Assembly: GCA_964019165.1 (NCBI GenBank)
Contig: OZ025272.1
Span: 2,318,293 to 2,382,292 of the forward strand
Direction of reading: 5' to 3'
DNA: 64,000 nt
From: Mastigias papua
Lineage: Eukaryota > Cnidaria > Scyphozoa > Rhizostomeae > Mastigiidae
The notes under the pieces are model-generated. The model did not search any database. It was not told where the DNA came from and worked only from the letters and a program-made list of their open reading frames with translations. The first letter of the stretch is position 1. Every line of letters begins with the position of its first letter. Made by a program: the position numbers and the translations under genes. Below, one piece after another: positions 42,057 through 54,646 of the stretch.

Positions 42057-45000
42057 TAGATATGGGGTTTGTGAGTCTGTGGCTTGTTGTATTAATAATT
42101 TAGTGCTGTGTGGAGTGCACACATTTGAATGTTTATCATAGGTGGTTCCATGGTGTGTTTACTACTCGGGTGTAATGCAGGTGGTTTTGCTGTTAAATCT
42201 GTTTGTGGTGAGTGGTTTGTATTGTGCTTGAGTTAATAGAGGACAAAATTACTGGTTTTGTGGTTAGTGCATGTCTTTATCATGTAACATGGATGTTTTG
42301 GGGTTGTCTGTGGTGTAAAGAGAGAATGACTTGTGGTCTGGTAGCAGCCTTCTAGCTACCATACAAAATAGAGACATAGCTAGCATTCAAAAAGGTGGAG
42401 GGGAACAGGAATAGAAGGGCACTTAAGCCATATCCTCTAAGCATACTAGAACCGCATGTAACACTAATCTTTTTATTGCAAAACAGAGCAGAACAGAGAG
42501 GGTTAAGGTACAGCATCTTAGAGTATGTCAGCCTTAAATGGAGAGGCTTGACTAACGGCAGGAAATAATGTATTATTAAATGGTATGTTTCTAGAACAAA
42601 TGAAAGAAAGCATGAATCAAGCAATGGAATGTTAAGTTTCATTGAGTTTTCTATCTACCAATGTCAGGTCTGACCAATGTGTTACCCAGGGGTGAAATTA
42701 CAGTGGGATTTCTGAGGGTTTACACTTCTACTTGTTTTCCTAAAAAGGATAAAAGTGCCCTTTTTCCTGGCAAATGAACTAGTTATTGTATTTCTGTACC
42801 ATAAAAAGTAAAAATCTCGCTATGGTGATCATTAAACTTGAAAGTAGCAAGTATTTCACTAGTTTATTAATTTGAAAAACATTACTTCAAGAAATATACT
42901 CTATAAAAAGTATTTAGTGAGTCCTGTTTGTGGATAAGAGCCCTGCACTCAATACATTATACATGTGCCTGTTTACTATAGATAGCCAATTGCTTTTTAT
43001 TACAAACAGTGAGTTATTCCACTGTCTAGCCCCCTAACTAACTTGAGTCTTACATGAGATAAACTAACACTGCCTATGTGTTGTTATCTGTAATGGTTTG
43101 CAAAGCTAAATCCTATGAAAATCAGTTTGGAAACCTCTTCTTTTCACCACTACCTTTGAGACTTTGTCACATTTGTCAATATTAAAATAAACATCAACTA
43201 GCATTAATTAGCTAGGACTGGAGACTTCTAAAACAGCCTTCCTCATTAGGTAGCAAAGCATGCTGAAAAAATTCAAACCATGTAGAATGGCTCTCTTAGG
43301 ACAAATAATGATCTTTGTTGGTACCTATCAGGAGTAAACAGGAGACTTGAAGGTAAATCCAATTTTTCACTCCGTAATGTGATACCCAAGCAAAAGCCAG
43401 AAAACGAACCTCAACGCATTTCCTACAAATTAGTTCATAAACTAGGTGCTAAAAAATTAGGTACACCTCTGGCGGACCACCGAAAAACTCCTTAAACATC
43501 CAATCTTGGTACAAACAGCCTAGTACAAAGCTTTTAAATATAATTTAACTATATAATGCAACACCAGTGTAAATAAAATGTTGTATATATATCACATCAT
43601 ACATTATCCGGGTATAACATCTAGCGTAGTCTTATATTAATTTATTAATAAAGCGTTCATTGTAAATTTGCGCTTCTTGTTTACAACGAGGGTGATAATG
43701 ATTGATGTGGGTAAAACGACTAACGGGTACGTAACTACGGTATCAAATGAAGACTCTCTTTTACTCAGTTACTTAATAGTGAGGCTGAAAATTGTTGATC
43801 TCCTTTAGTAAGAAACTGAAATCGTGGCAACTTCCGCCTAATTATTCCTCTATGAGCTCGTGATTAGACTTAACGAAGACAAAGTAAACAAAATGTGACC
43901 CTCCTCTTGTAAGTGCAAAGAGAGTAGGCATCGAATTGCAGTAAAATATTAAGTTAGGCTTGTAAGAATAGTGTGGTAAATGGCTTAACTACGAAACATA
44001 CATGCCTAATAAATTTGGCAGCCCTTCTATTTGGTATTTCTTCCACAATCTTGGTTTTCCATGACCTTATCATTATCGGGGGATCTAGTCCCAAAGGAGT
44101 CATCGAGTAAACGTCTAGCCCTTAGCGATATACTAACCTTCTCTCTTCTCTTCACAAGCTTTGCAGAAAAAGCAGATTCTTTAAACTGCCAAGTTAAGTT
44201 CATGCTACATTTCAACTTCGTTTGCAGACGCTGAATAAACGACAACGCTTGCAAGCTACCAGTATATCTAAATTTTTTATCAGTTTTCTGGGCACCTGCT
44301 CGAGTGATCTCCAGACCGCCCATATGCAGTGTCATGCACCTCCGCAGTCTGGAATATCAAATAGCACGTTCCAGAAATTCCAACTCAACCGGCACGCAAT
44401 AATAGTGTTCAGAAAAATAGACCAGCCCCCACTCATCCCTAGCCCCCACTCATCCCTAGCCCCCACACTCACAATTATGCTCCGGGGTCCCTGTAGACTT
44501 CATGTTTGTGAGTGTCTTACACCTCGCAGATAACTTCAGCACTCTGGTACACTTAATGTTGTCAGAGACAACGGTGGAGCCATGCAGAAGGACCGTAAGG
44601 ACTTGTCCCCCCCCCCCCCCGGTTATCTCAAAGATGACCCTTGAGCTTCGTGCAGATTCGATGATAAACGTTAGAATTTAGAAAGAGTACAAGTTGTCTA
44701 CGGGCATAATACAGATCGCGCTGTTCTTATGACGTTTATACCAGATATTGGAATTTTCCTTGGGAAAAGGGGTGCGTTTCCAGAAGAACATGGTGTTCCA
44801 TGTGAAGGAAAGGGTGAGACTCAGAGTTTCTTAACCTACAAACTGAAGTCGGCCCTAATCCGGCTTTCCATTTGACTTTGCCCGGAATTTCAATAATCCT
44901 ATGCTGCAGTTATCGGCATTGATTGGAAATAGAAAACAGCTTATAAATTTCTCTGCTTTTCTTGCGACTGTCACAATACCCCCCCCCCCCCTTGTTCTGT

Positions 45001-46577
45001 TCATTCAGAATTTCTCGTCCTTACGTCATAGCATTCTTGATGGATGAACCACATTTTCTTGTCAGTCAGGCTGATTCTCGGTTTCATGTTAAGTTGCGTA
45101 TTTGCCTCTCTTTCGTTCCTTTTCTGCTTCTAGACAGACTGCTAATGATTTTCTCAACATTTTCTCACACACGCACTTAATGTTTATCGTTTAACTTTAC
45201 GTGGATTTGTGCCATCACAATTTACAGTAGTTTCTAGTACCGTACACTTGTTTTCTTCTGTTTACCGAGATCCCGTTGGTCTAAGAATTTGATGGTGTTA
45301 GGCGACATTCATATTGTTCCAAGGGTAAGAGCCGAACAAAAATTGCTGTGATGAGGGGTAAGCTTTCGTGATTGCTAGCTAAAAGAGTCAATGCCAGAAA
45401 TACCTGAAGTTCAATTCAAATCTCTGTAGTATAGGGAGTTTACAATTTCCCTCTTGGCTACTGACAATGCTGGGCAGATTCTATCAGTTTGTTTGTTAAT
45501 ACCACAACAGGTCTGGGTTAGGCCTATAGCACTAAAGGAATTTAACGTTATTCCCTTTTTGTTGTTAGAATACCTCATTTTTCGCTTACCTTAATATTCA
45601 TAAAATTTCTTGATTTTTGGGCCTAAGAATATTCTTAAATTGTTCTTAAATTTCAACGATTTTGACCATATATTGTTATACTAAAAAGTGTGCCATAGAC
45701 ACTACATAGTGACTCCCAGACCGAATAGGTGAAGCTCACACTTTTGCTTTCGAAAGAAAACTCAACATAACCAAGATTTCTAACCCTTGATGCTCGAGTC
45801 TTGCAATGTTCCTAAGTTATTCCTAAATTTCAGCAATTTAAACCTTTGTATTATATTTCCTTCTAACATAGGCCTTCCAAACAATATATAGAATGCGTAT
45901 AGAAATTCGGCCTACTTAAGAGCCACACAAGATGCAAGAATTTTATAATAAAATTTTATATTGAATTATATGAACGTTAAAGAGCATTGTATACTATCAC
46001 GGAGTTTGGGGGTCAAAAGTTATTCGGTAAATCCACCCTAAAACTCCAGTATTCAAGTATCATCAACAGTTGAGTTCGTGACCAGAGGTTGCGGGTTGCT
46101 TGTAGCGGGATTTTCGTATCGATGTAAAAGCCTATGAAAAGGAAGGAACATATTCCAAGACAGTTTCCAGCCTTCCTCAGGTCAAAAAGTTTTATAAAAA
46201 GGTTAATAGCCGCTCTCCTATAGTTATGCAACGGATCCTGCAAATGCAAATTTGTTTGCGTCAAATGCTATCTATACTCGCGCTGTCAATTCAGTCCGGT
46301 AGTGACCTCGCTGGCGTTAAAGGTCACATTGTGATTCAGATGTAGATGCATTTTGGTTAAACCCGCTTCAATTATTAATTTATATTGTTAAATGTCCATG
46401 TTTTATGACGCTTATTTCGGATGCTTCTGGTGGCGTCCACGGTTAGGCCTATATTTCTGGTTTTGGAGGCTCCACCCCTGTCATTATGCTGTTAATCACG
46501 GGCATCAGTCAGGGGGGAGCATGCAGAATACCACCCTTGACGTCTCTGGATGAGGCATTGCAATACCTCTCTCACTC

Positions 46578-48013
46578 CTAGGGCACAGAATAGAGTTAGG
46601 CAGAAGGGTCACTCTGTTTAGTTCCGGCTGACACTTTTTTTTCGCGCATGCGTGAGCAAGGAGGTGAATGAAAGCGAGGTTAAGCAAGTGCGCTTCGGCA
46701 AAATTATAAGGCGTTTGACCGCAAGCCTAGGAGAAATTGTATCGTTTTTTGTGTTTTTCTTCGATTCTCAACGTTGAATTCTCGAAAATGTCGAAGAAAA
46801 GTGTAGCAGAGGCATCTGTACATGTTCAGAAAACTAACTAACATCTTGTACATGCACATCTCACATTTTGCAGAGTGGATTTTCTCCGGATGGTAACAAT
46901 CCGGGCAGTTGAAATTGCATATAAACTATGTATCACTTTAAGTATTCATTGTGTACGCCAAGAATATGTATAGGAACGATGGTTTCCTATCATTATGGCT
47001 TGTCCTGTGACTTCCATCGTTGGTTTGTTGATGTTCATGGTGTTACAGTCTTATTTAACGTGCACAGAACACGGAGGCAGAGAGAGGAGACGGTGATGTT
47101 GACAGTGGATGTTGAGTGTACTCAGAATCTACTCTGATTGAACTTTACATTACAAATAACATGGATATATACATAAACAGAGAAGAACAACCCAAAATAA
47201 ACACGAGTTACGTAGAGGAAGGGTTAGTTGTTTGTTAAATGGAATCGTGTGGCGGTGATTGCGTAGAGAACAACAGAATAGGATTGACCAAGTGTGTGAT
47301 GACAGAAGTGACGCACGGTGATGTCCCAGGTGTGTGATGTTGTGAATGCGAATGAATTAAAAGACGAAAATCGGCATTGAGCACGAAATGGCCTATGCTA
47401 CAATGTTTACGTTTCACTACATATGCAACAAAATATGTGAAATTGCGTATGCAAGAGAAATTATAACGAAAAACACTGAACAGTTTGCGTACAATGTTTG
47501 GGTAGTAGGTTAGGTCAATGAATCCAACAAAGAAGACATGAGGCGCCTTGTTCCCTCTGCTAGCCTTTGGGTTGTGCAATGGGCAACCATAAACTACCTC
47601 TCAAGCCTCCCATGCCAGGGTAACGGTGAAGAGCAAAGACTAATTTCTTCAAAATGGAATCGAAGAATCAAAATCCGGTCTACAGCCGGTAATCAGTTTA
47701 TCTAGCTGCACTGATGAGCCCTGATATTGGGTGAAACCGGTGGTGAACACAAAATGCAAACACATACCTTTTCCTACAATGAGCAAAATTAGAACAGGGT
47801 TCCATCGTTGTAACATTGAACTTTATGCTCTGTCACAGCAACATTCTCAAGCTCAACATTTCGATACGCCTTCTCAACAACCTCGCTCTCAAATCGAGTT
47901 TAAGAAGTTCAGCCGTATCCCCATAGGTTAATCGCTGAGAACTGGTGTCAGCAAAACATCAAAGGAACCGACACAGAGTGACCCTTCTGCCTAACTCTAT
48001 TCTGTGCCTAGGG
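46578..48013. mobile_element. element with 34-bp perfect terminal inverted repeats
   Basis: 46584-46617 (starts CACAGAATAGAGTTAGGCAG) is exactly inverted at 47973-48006, and CCTAGG-type words extend both outwards. The 1.4-kb interior contains open frames of 114 and 66 codons that resemble no transposase I know, so it would be non-autonomous. A type III hammerhead motif lies near the right end. Exact borders and target duplication are unclear because CCTAGG is itself palindromic. Confidence 0.65.
47675..47740 (+). ncRNA. type III hammerhead ribozyme motif
   Basis: All core parts appear in the type III order. Stem III 5' strand CCGGT (47675-47679) and cleavage-site GTC (47678-47680). Stem I TACAGC (47681-47686) pairs with GCTGCA (47705-47710) with one A-C mismatch, around an 18-base loop. 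Then CTGATGA (47711-47717), stem II GCCC/GGGT (47718-47721, 47729-47732) with a 7-base loop, GAA (47733-47735), and stem III 3' strand ACCGG (47736-47740). The invariant CUGANGA, GAAA and NUH elements are intact; predicted cleavage is after C47680. Activity is inferred, not shown. Confidence 0.7.
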
Positions 48014-48644
48014 TACGGAGAAGGGGAATGGGGTAGATTTCCCCGGCCCCTCTCAGGCTAGGGCCACATGATTTATGAAGTAATTCCTAGTTTAAATATA
48101 ATGACCTCCTGAGGAATCCCGTATTCATCTGCCGTAAGCCCTACAACAACCCTCATTGAGCCTGCTTGCGCCATGTTTTTTATCCACCATCACAAGCAAT
48201 ATATAAAGGGAGTCCTTCAACTGTTATATAATAATAAGATGATACCAGTAAAACAAAGGACAACAATTTTCGAACATGGATAACAAATTTGTTAGTCCAG
48301 CTCCTCGTCGTTTCTAGGCACAGCCACCTAGCAACCTCTCAGACATCTCCTTGTCTTTTTGCTGTCTTGTTGAATCAGAAACACAGTTTTGGATTTCGGA
48401 GAGATTACCTCCCTAGTTAGACAGACACCACATTGGTGCCAATGGACGATAAATCTACCATCTGTCTATCGCACATTAATTAATAATTTAAAGTTTACAA
48501 TTAAAGATTTACTATTGAATTCATTTATTTTCTACTATCCGTCAATCAAATCAACGTTTTATGGGCGTTCTCTCTAGCATGAAGGGGAATCTTTGCTTGA
48601 AGGTTAGGACAATGTCTACCCTACAACTGAGGCCTGACGCTTCC

Positions 48645-48727
48645 TAAAGAGTTTTCTGGCGCCACCTCTAACCACAGCCCAATCCCAACTTAAAACCCAT
48701 CTTTACAGCAAGCACTTGAGTGAGTAG
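48645..48727 (+). pseudogene. possible LINE reverse transcriptase C-terminal tail
   Basis: The frame ending at TAG 48725-48727 reads SQLKTHLYSKHLSE, similar to the FKSxLKTHLF tail that closes many animal LINE reverse transcriptases. Nothing upstream is intact. Weak call. Confidence 0.3.
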
Positions 48728-50405
48728 TACTATTAAATTGTTCACCCACCAGCTATGTTGTATGACTGTCTATTCCCAAGCTGCCCTCTTCTCTATCTAC
48801 TTCCAAACGTAGAGTCTAAAGCTGCAAAACAATGCCTACAATTCCTTTTTGTTCTTTTCTTCTTTTTTCTTCTAAATTAATACTTAGTAAATAATGCTCT
48901 TTATATTTTATGCTGTCATATGGCAAGTCGTAAAAAGTTACTAAAACAGCTCCTGAAGTCCAGCCAATATGGCTGTTGGGACCATCATCAATAACTAACT
49001 TCAAAATGAAGTGAAACTGAAATGACTATGGGACTGCATCGCTGTTTGATGTTCTTTGTGATTTTGGGGAGGTTGGTTTAAGCCCCTTCTACTTTTTCTG
49101 CTGGAGTTGTCTACTTCCTGTCCTATTTACTCAAACTCACACAACCATACAATATACCTGAGAGTTAAAGGATGAAAGTGTGATAGCACAAATTTAATTA
49201 TACAGATCGCATAGATTGGAAATTAAAGATTAACCTGATTTACAAATTAACCAATCCAATGCCTAAGAAAACTGGTTTACGTAAAACGAAGTGATAAACA
49301 TGAAAGGCTTGTGTTAATATGTAAAGAAGAAAAACAACTGCATTGACGAGGGTATCGTGACAAAAGCTTGTATTAGGAAGCAGTGCTGTATAACAGAGAG
49401 TAATTTATTTTCAGTTTTACCAGAAAATCGTCCCAATTCAAATGCTTTTTATGTAAAAGGCTATATTTATGTAAATATATGATATCACTAAGTAGTGTAC
49501 GCGGTCTCAGGAACCATGCAGTTGTGATATCCATAAAAGTACTGAGAATATACCCCCCCCCCCTTAACGATCTGCTAACATCCAATGATGTCGGATCTCA
49601 GGTCCCCACATTTTTGGATATTTAACTCCTTTTGCGAACCCCCAACTGGCCACCAATTCAAACTGCATAGAAATAAAGCTACATTATAGTTGCGGAAAAT
49701 CTCGCCATATTATGCACCATTTTCAATATATTTCGTGTATTCATCTGAGCTCATATTTTTAACTTCACAACATATTTCTAATTTAAGTTGCTCAACCAAT
49801 AACATATTTATACCAGAAAGTAAAAAAGGTGTAGGAACAAAGTGCACAAGTGATTTTTTATAAATGGCACGTGGAAAAAATGTGGATTTCTATATTTGAG
49901 CGTTGGATTAGCATGAAAACATTAACGATCCAGGCCAGTGTTCCATTGTTTATCATATGAGAAAATTTTCAAGAAGAGAGAGTTGTCCTTGGATTAGCAT
50001 AAAAATATGAACGATTTTTGATGAAGCTGAGTGCGCTTATAGCTTTTGCCATGTGTAAAGTAGGCCCTAAGCTAAGACATGTTCACAGATCCAGGGTTTT
50101 GCTAAAAATGAGTGTTGTCTTCCCGTGGAACTATACGCAGGGATGACGCTACCACGGGGTGCTTGGGGGCTGTAATCCCCAGAATTTCACTGAGCTCCCC
50201 CGTGAGGAATTAAATTTTTGAAGATTTCCATGCACTGTTTGCACTTTCGTAACTTGCACTTCCATATTCCTTGTTGCATTGAAACCCCTGTGAAATTGAA
50301 TCATTACAAGTTAAACTAATCTGGAAAGCACGGTCCGTTGAAATTTCCCGCTTCGCTCACTGCTGGCACTTTGGTAGCATTTGAGCCCCCTGCGTTAACT
50401 GGAAA

Positions 50406-50560
50406 CATTATTCATCATATCACGTTTATCCGCATCTGGCTATATATTTCAGTTCACGTTTCTGTCGCTATCCGACGTTTCATACTCTGACGATTGTCGG
50501 ACGAAAAAGCTTTTCAGTATGTCTAAAACATGGTGCCGCTTTTCCGTGCTGTAGTGAAGT
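50406..50560 (+). repeat. dispersed 155-bp repeat, copy 2
   Basis: Second copy of the repeat at 11946-12100, same orientation. Hammerhead-like parts: CATACT 50481, CTGACGA 50487, GAAA 50503, TTC 50513, AGTATG 50516. It keeps the NUH position (TTC) that copy 1 has lost. Confidence 0.8.
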
Positions 50561-52089
50561 TCGACAGTACCAAACAAAAGAATGTAGTGACCTACCGTAA
50601 CTTTATAGGATGGCACTCCTGTGCACCATATAAGGAAACTCTTGGACCGTGTCAAGTTGTTACAGATTATATTCATTAAGACTTCATCATAATGGCCAAC
50701 TGCAACAGGTTATTTTTCATATCAATGTGTTTCTCCCAGTCTAATTATTTCTACTAACGCAATGCCAAAGCCAGATCAGTAGAAGCCGCGATGCTCAGTA
50801 ATGTATACTCAGAAATGAGAACAAATTGCGCCGTTCATAGCCCTGGGCGTTGTGGCTGTGAACTCAACCATATGTCTTCGATTAGCTGAAGCACTCTGGC
50901 TCCTACAAAGTCTCATAAAATATTCATGATTTGGACTTTTTATTAACATACTTTATCCATTCAGAACATTGCATGTTCGCTGAAATTTTGCTAGCCTCTT
51001 TCGATGTCAAGCAAATAAAGGGGATTTGTGATACTGGAGATTTGTTTATGCTTGAAAGTATGTAATGGAACTTTGATAAATATTAAATAATACTGATATT
51101 TTTCTTTCTTAGGTTTACTATTTGCTATTCTTGCTATTCTGTCATGAATTCATTAGCCGTCTTTAGTTACACTAGGAATAATACCCTTAAATTTAATAAA
51201 ATGCAGGTCTTTGGACTAAGTACTTTATACAATCGTTGGTTTCTGAACTTTGCATGCAGGAAGAACTCTGGTTACCGTCCAATTATAGCGTCCGATACAA
51301 TGATGCACCATTTTGTATGAAGTCTCAACCAAGTCAAACTCGTGAGTGTTTAAAACTCAGGCAGTATGGTTGGCTTAGTTGTTTTTGTAAGCCATCAGCG
51401 AGGAAAGGCTTTAAATTGGCTGCTATAAGCGTCTTAACTACAATGTAAATATATTCCAGTAATGCATAAGATTTGGTATAGTCTAGCGATATCTTTTCAA
51501 TTCAAAGCAACAACAAAGGTATTTGTATCCCGCTTTTTGTTATGTAGGTCTTTAGCAATAGGCTCTGAAGATCTTCAGGAATCTTTTCCTTCGCAACTGT
51601 TCAGCATGACGGATTTGTTTGCAGACCATGATTTTCAATAATCTTCAAATATTTACTCCCTTCTTGTTCTATTTCCTCACGGTAATCAGCGTGTTCGCTA
51701 GCTAAATTTGGCATTCCTCTCGAGAAACAGAGAGAACTCTGCTCCTTTGCCAAGTCACCATTTGCTAGCAACTTTCCTGCATACCATGTTTTGTAAATAA
51801 ATATTAATTCACCAAATATAATCCAATTATACAGCGGGCGGACTCCTCTTTGTATTTGTAGCATCATATACCACTTCATAGTCTTTTAGTTGCTTTTCAG
51901 AACAACGATATCCAATTAAGACAAACTCGTTAGTGTAATCTTAATTGCATAAATTAGCAAAGAAGAAAACAAACCCACATGACTGTATAGCAGGTACCTT
52001 TGGTAATGCCATTTCAGTTTTTGGTTTGCCATTTAAAGGCTAAGAATGGAAAATGCCTTAATTAGTCATGTACACGTCTTTTCATGAGA

Positions 52090-52430
52090 AAGTGGTTTAC
52101 AAGAAAGTAGGACTCGACAGCTCAAAAAGTTAAGAAAGTTCAGTACTGGATTTGTGAGTTCTCAGAAAGTTGATAAGATATATATCTTTCAAATTCCACT
52201 ATTCAAGCAATACAGTCATCATTTTTATTGGATTTTTATAGATATCTTATGGCAATCTATGTATCAGAGTGCTATAATTCTGTATTGCATATCTATCTGT
52301 GTATCGCTATAGTATTACGTCAACTCGGACATTCATGCTATGAATGTCTTAAGAAAGTGTTACTACTGAAATCATGAAATGCTAAGAAAGTTTCAGTACT
52401 CAGCGAAGAGAGCTTTGTTGTAAAAATAAA
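52090..52430 (+). repeat. dispersed repeat family A, copy 2
   Basis: Same-orientation relative of 17030-17440; best block GCTCAAAAAGTTAAGAAAGT at 52120-52139. The nearby inverted piece at 54385-54407 is the third example. Confidence 0.5.
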
Positions 52431-52660
52431 GTGTATCCTATATGGTGCTTCTTCCAATGCAAAAAAAATATTCACTTAGGATACCCGCACACAAGCACCT
52501 TCATCTGCTAAGGGATAACGATATGAAATTAGATGTGTTGATTTCCACAACTTAGAGCCTGTTTAGCTTGATATATTCACTTGATTCTTATATATGGTTT
52601 TATTCTTGATCCACTGCACAACAAAGTAAGCTTGTTTGCCAATCAGCCCATATTATGGAT

Positions 52661-52817
52661 GCAGGGACGTAGGAACCGGGGGAACCAGAGGGGCCATGGC
52701 CCCCCACTTTTTAGTAAACTATGCAAAAGTGCCCCTTTGAAGCCCAAAATGGGCGTGGTAATGTGCCCCTTTAAAGACTTAGCCCCCCCGCTTTTTAGAT
52801 GCTTCCTACGACCCTGC
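52661..52817. mobile_element. 157-bp MITE with 6-bp target duplication
   Basis: TIRs GCAGGGACGTAGGAA (52661-52675) and inverted at 52803-52817 (one mismatch), flanked by ATGGAT on both sides (52655-52660, 52818-52823). The interior is rich in CCCC/GGGG words. Confidence 0.8.
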
Positions 52818-54384
52818 ATGGATGCCTCAAAAGCATAACATTACTGTGATAGGCAGGGTTTGCCGGGATAAGGTTAGTGTCAATAACCTGCACCCTGATC
52901 ACTGGAACTCCCTCCTAACATAATTTCAAACTTTCGGACCGTTCCTATGTGCCGGTATCTATTGTAATCTGATTAGCAGACGGCAATCAATACTTTCCAT
53001 TGGTAGATAATCGTAAAATGGCCTTCCTGGATATTGATCAAAACCGGTCTCAAAGGCCCGCATGCTAATAAATTTTTCATGAAAGTGGAATAATTTTTCC
53101 CGAGAAGACAACGATCCTTGATGTGATGAAGTCATATGATCTCTAGTTTCGCACGATAGTTTTCTTCATAAACATTTGCTTGAAATTTGGCTGAAATCAA
53201 TTCTACGTTTGAAAAGCAACCATAATGATTTTTACAAGCCGATTAACAGAACTGATTTTCTCATTGTTTGGTTCATCTGTCCTTTGATTTTATCGTCACT
53301 AAAGCTAAGAGTCGTTATGCCGGATGTTAGTGACTATTATCAATTTCTTTGGTTGTTTTGCAGTTTATCACCATTCTAATCGACATTTTATGCCCGCTCA
53401 AAACATTTCTTCTTTCCAGGTGCCTTTTGCTGCTTGTAATGGTTTATGTTTAAATGAAATGGCAGGTGCAAATTTATGTTCTTAGAGCGGCTTCTAGAGG
53501 CTGGTGTGTGCATGAATTGAGCGGATCGGGGTCGATAAGAATCGACAGATTGTTTATATCCCTCCAAATAGCAACAACTTAATTCTTGTTCTCCACTTAC
53601 GGGAATCAGCCTCAGGGTGAAAACTGAGCCTCTTTTTAAAACCACGGCACTCAGCTATGGTTACATACATGTGTTCAGGTTCCCATCAGATTTCTTTGTA
53701 ACAGGATTCAGGTCTAAGTGCTTATTCCCTAGTAGAGTTATCACACCAACGACTTGATTTCCAAGGGACGACTGGTTGTGAGTAGGACAGAGGGGCAAGG
53801 TTTCCGCTGACGGGGAATCGTGGAAGTTTTCTACTAACATACTTTTGAACAAGCTCTTTACATATGTTGGTAGCACATGTCATGATCACATACAGAGGTT
53901 CTATGAAAAATCACGATGTTTGCCCGTCTATTATTGCAAGAACTGCTGTTTTCTTTCAGCACTTTAGTTTAACACAATCTGAGGACGCATAGTTCAAAGA
54001 TAAATTATGGCGAGTTTTTACTTATTTGTTATTTTTGCTTTTGTAGATAGGATTTTAGATGTTTGTTTTTTCGTAGTATTAACAAACGCGTACTTATTAT
54101 TCATTTTTGCTAGAAAGAGCCTTGAAACTCAACTCAGCTAAAAAGCTACCTTAAAAAAAAAATCAAATCAAATCAAAATGAAATGAACTTGACTAAGGAT
54201 GTCTTTCAGATGAATGTCTTTTCAAGCAGGAAAACTAACAGAAATCAACACAACCAGATCGGCTAATGCATTGGTCATCTGCAAAATGGTACATTAAGCA
54301 GAGCAAATCATGGGCTTGAGTAAAAACTGGAATATGAATTGTGTATGAGCTCATTGTCTGTTTTAGGTCTCGAGAACCCAGTAC

Positions 54385-54407
54385 TGAACTTTCCTAACCT
54401 TTTGAGC
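54385..54407 (-). repeat. dispersed repeat family A, inverted piece
   Basis: Reverse complement reads GCTCAAAAGGTTAGGAAAGT, matching 17081 and 52120. It is followed on that strand by CAGTACTGG, as in copy 2. Confidence 0.55.
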
Positions 54408-54646
54408 AGATGAGTCCTTATAAGCCTCTTTCTCATAAAAGCTTTGTATTGATACTTGTACAAGACACCTGAATTCAGGACATTAAAGTCAAGTTTGCTG
54501 ACAACTGGTATTGAGGGTCTTGCAAATTGTATCTTAGTACCTCCCTTTGGCTTTGCCTCTCTCCCCTGCCTCCAATAGGATGTACTGTAGGCTTTTATAT
54601 CTGTGTATCTTAGAATAACAGTAGAAAAGTTTTTTCCTAATAGGAT

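Larger units (their letters stand above)
39956..54646. other. gene-poor, repeat-rich intergenic region
   Basis: No confident coding exon in 14.7 kb. It holds a long GT repeat, a 1.4-kb TIR element with a hammerhead motif, copy 2 of the 155-bp repeat, copy 2 and an inverted piece of family A, a small MITE at 52661-52817, a possible LINE tail near 48645, and several poly-C runs (44608, 44979, 49551). An open frame of 102 codons on the minus strand (44335-44027) has no recognisable features. OSGIN 5' noncoding exons could lie in the left part. Confidence 0.5.

Noticed and set aside
44027..44335. 102-codon minus-strand frame
   Set aside because: No recognisable motif or splice context, and the opposite strand is also open.
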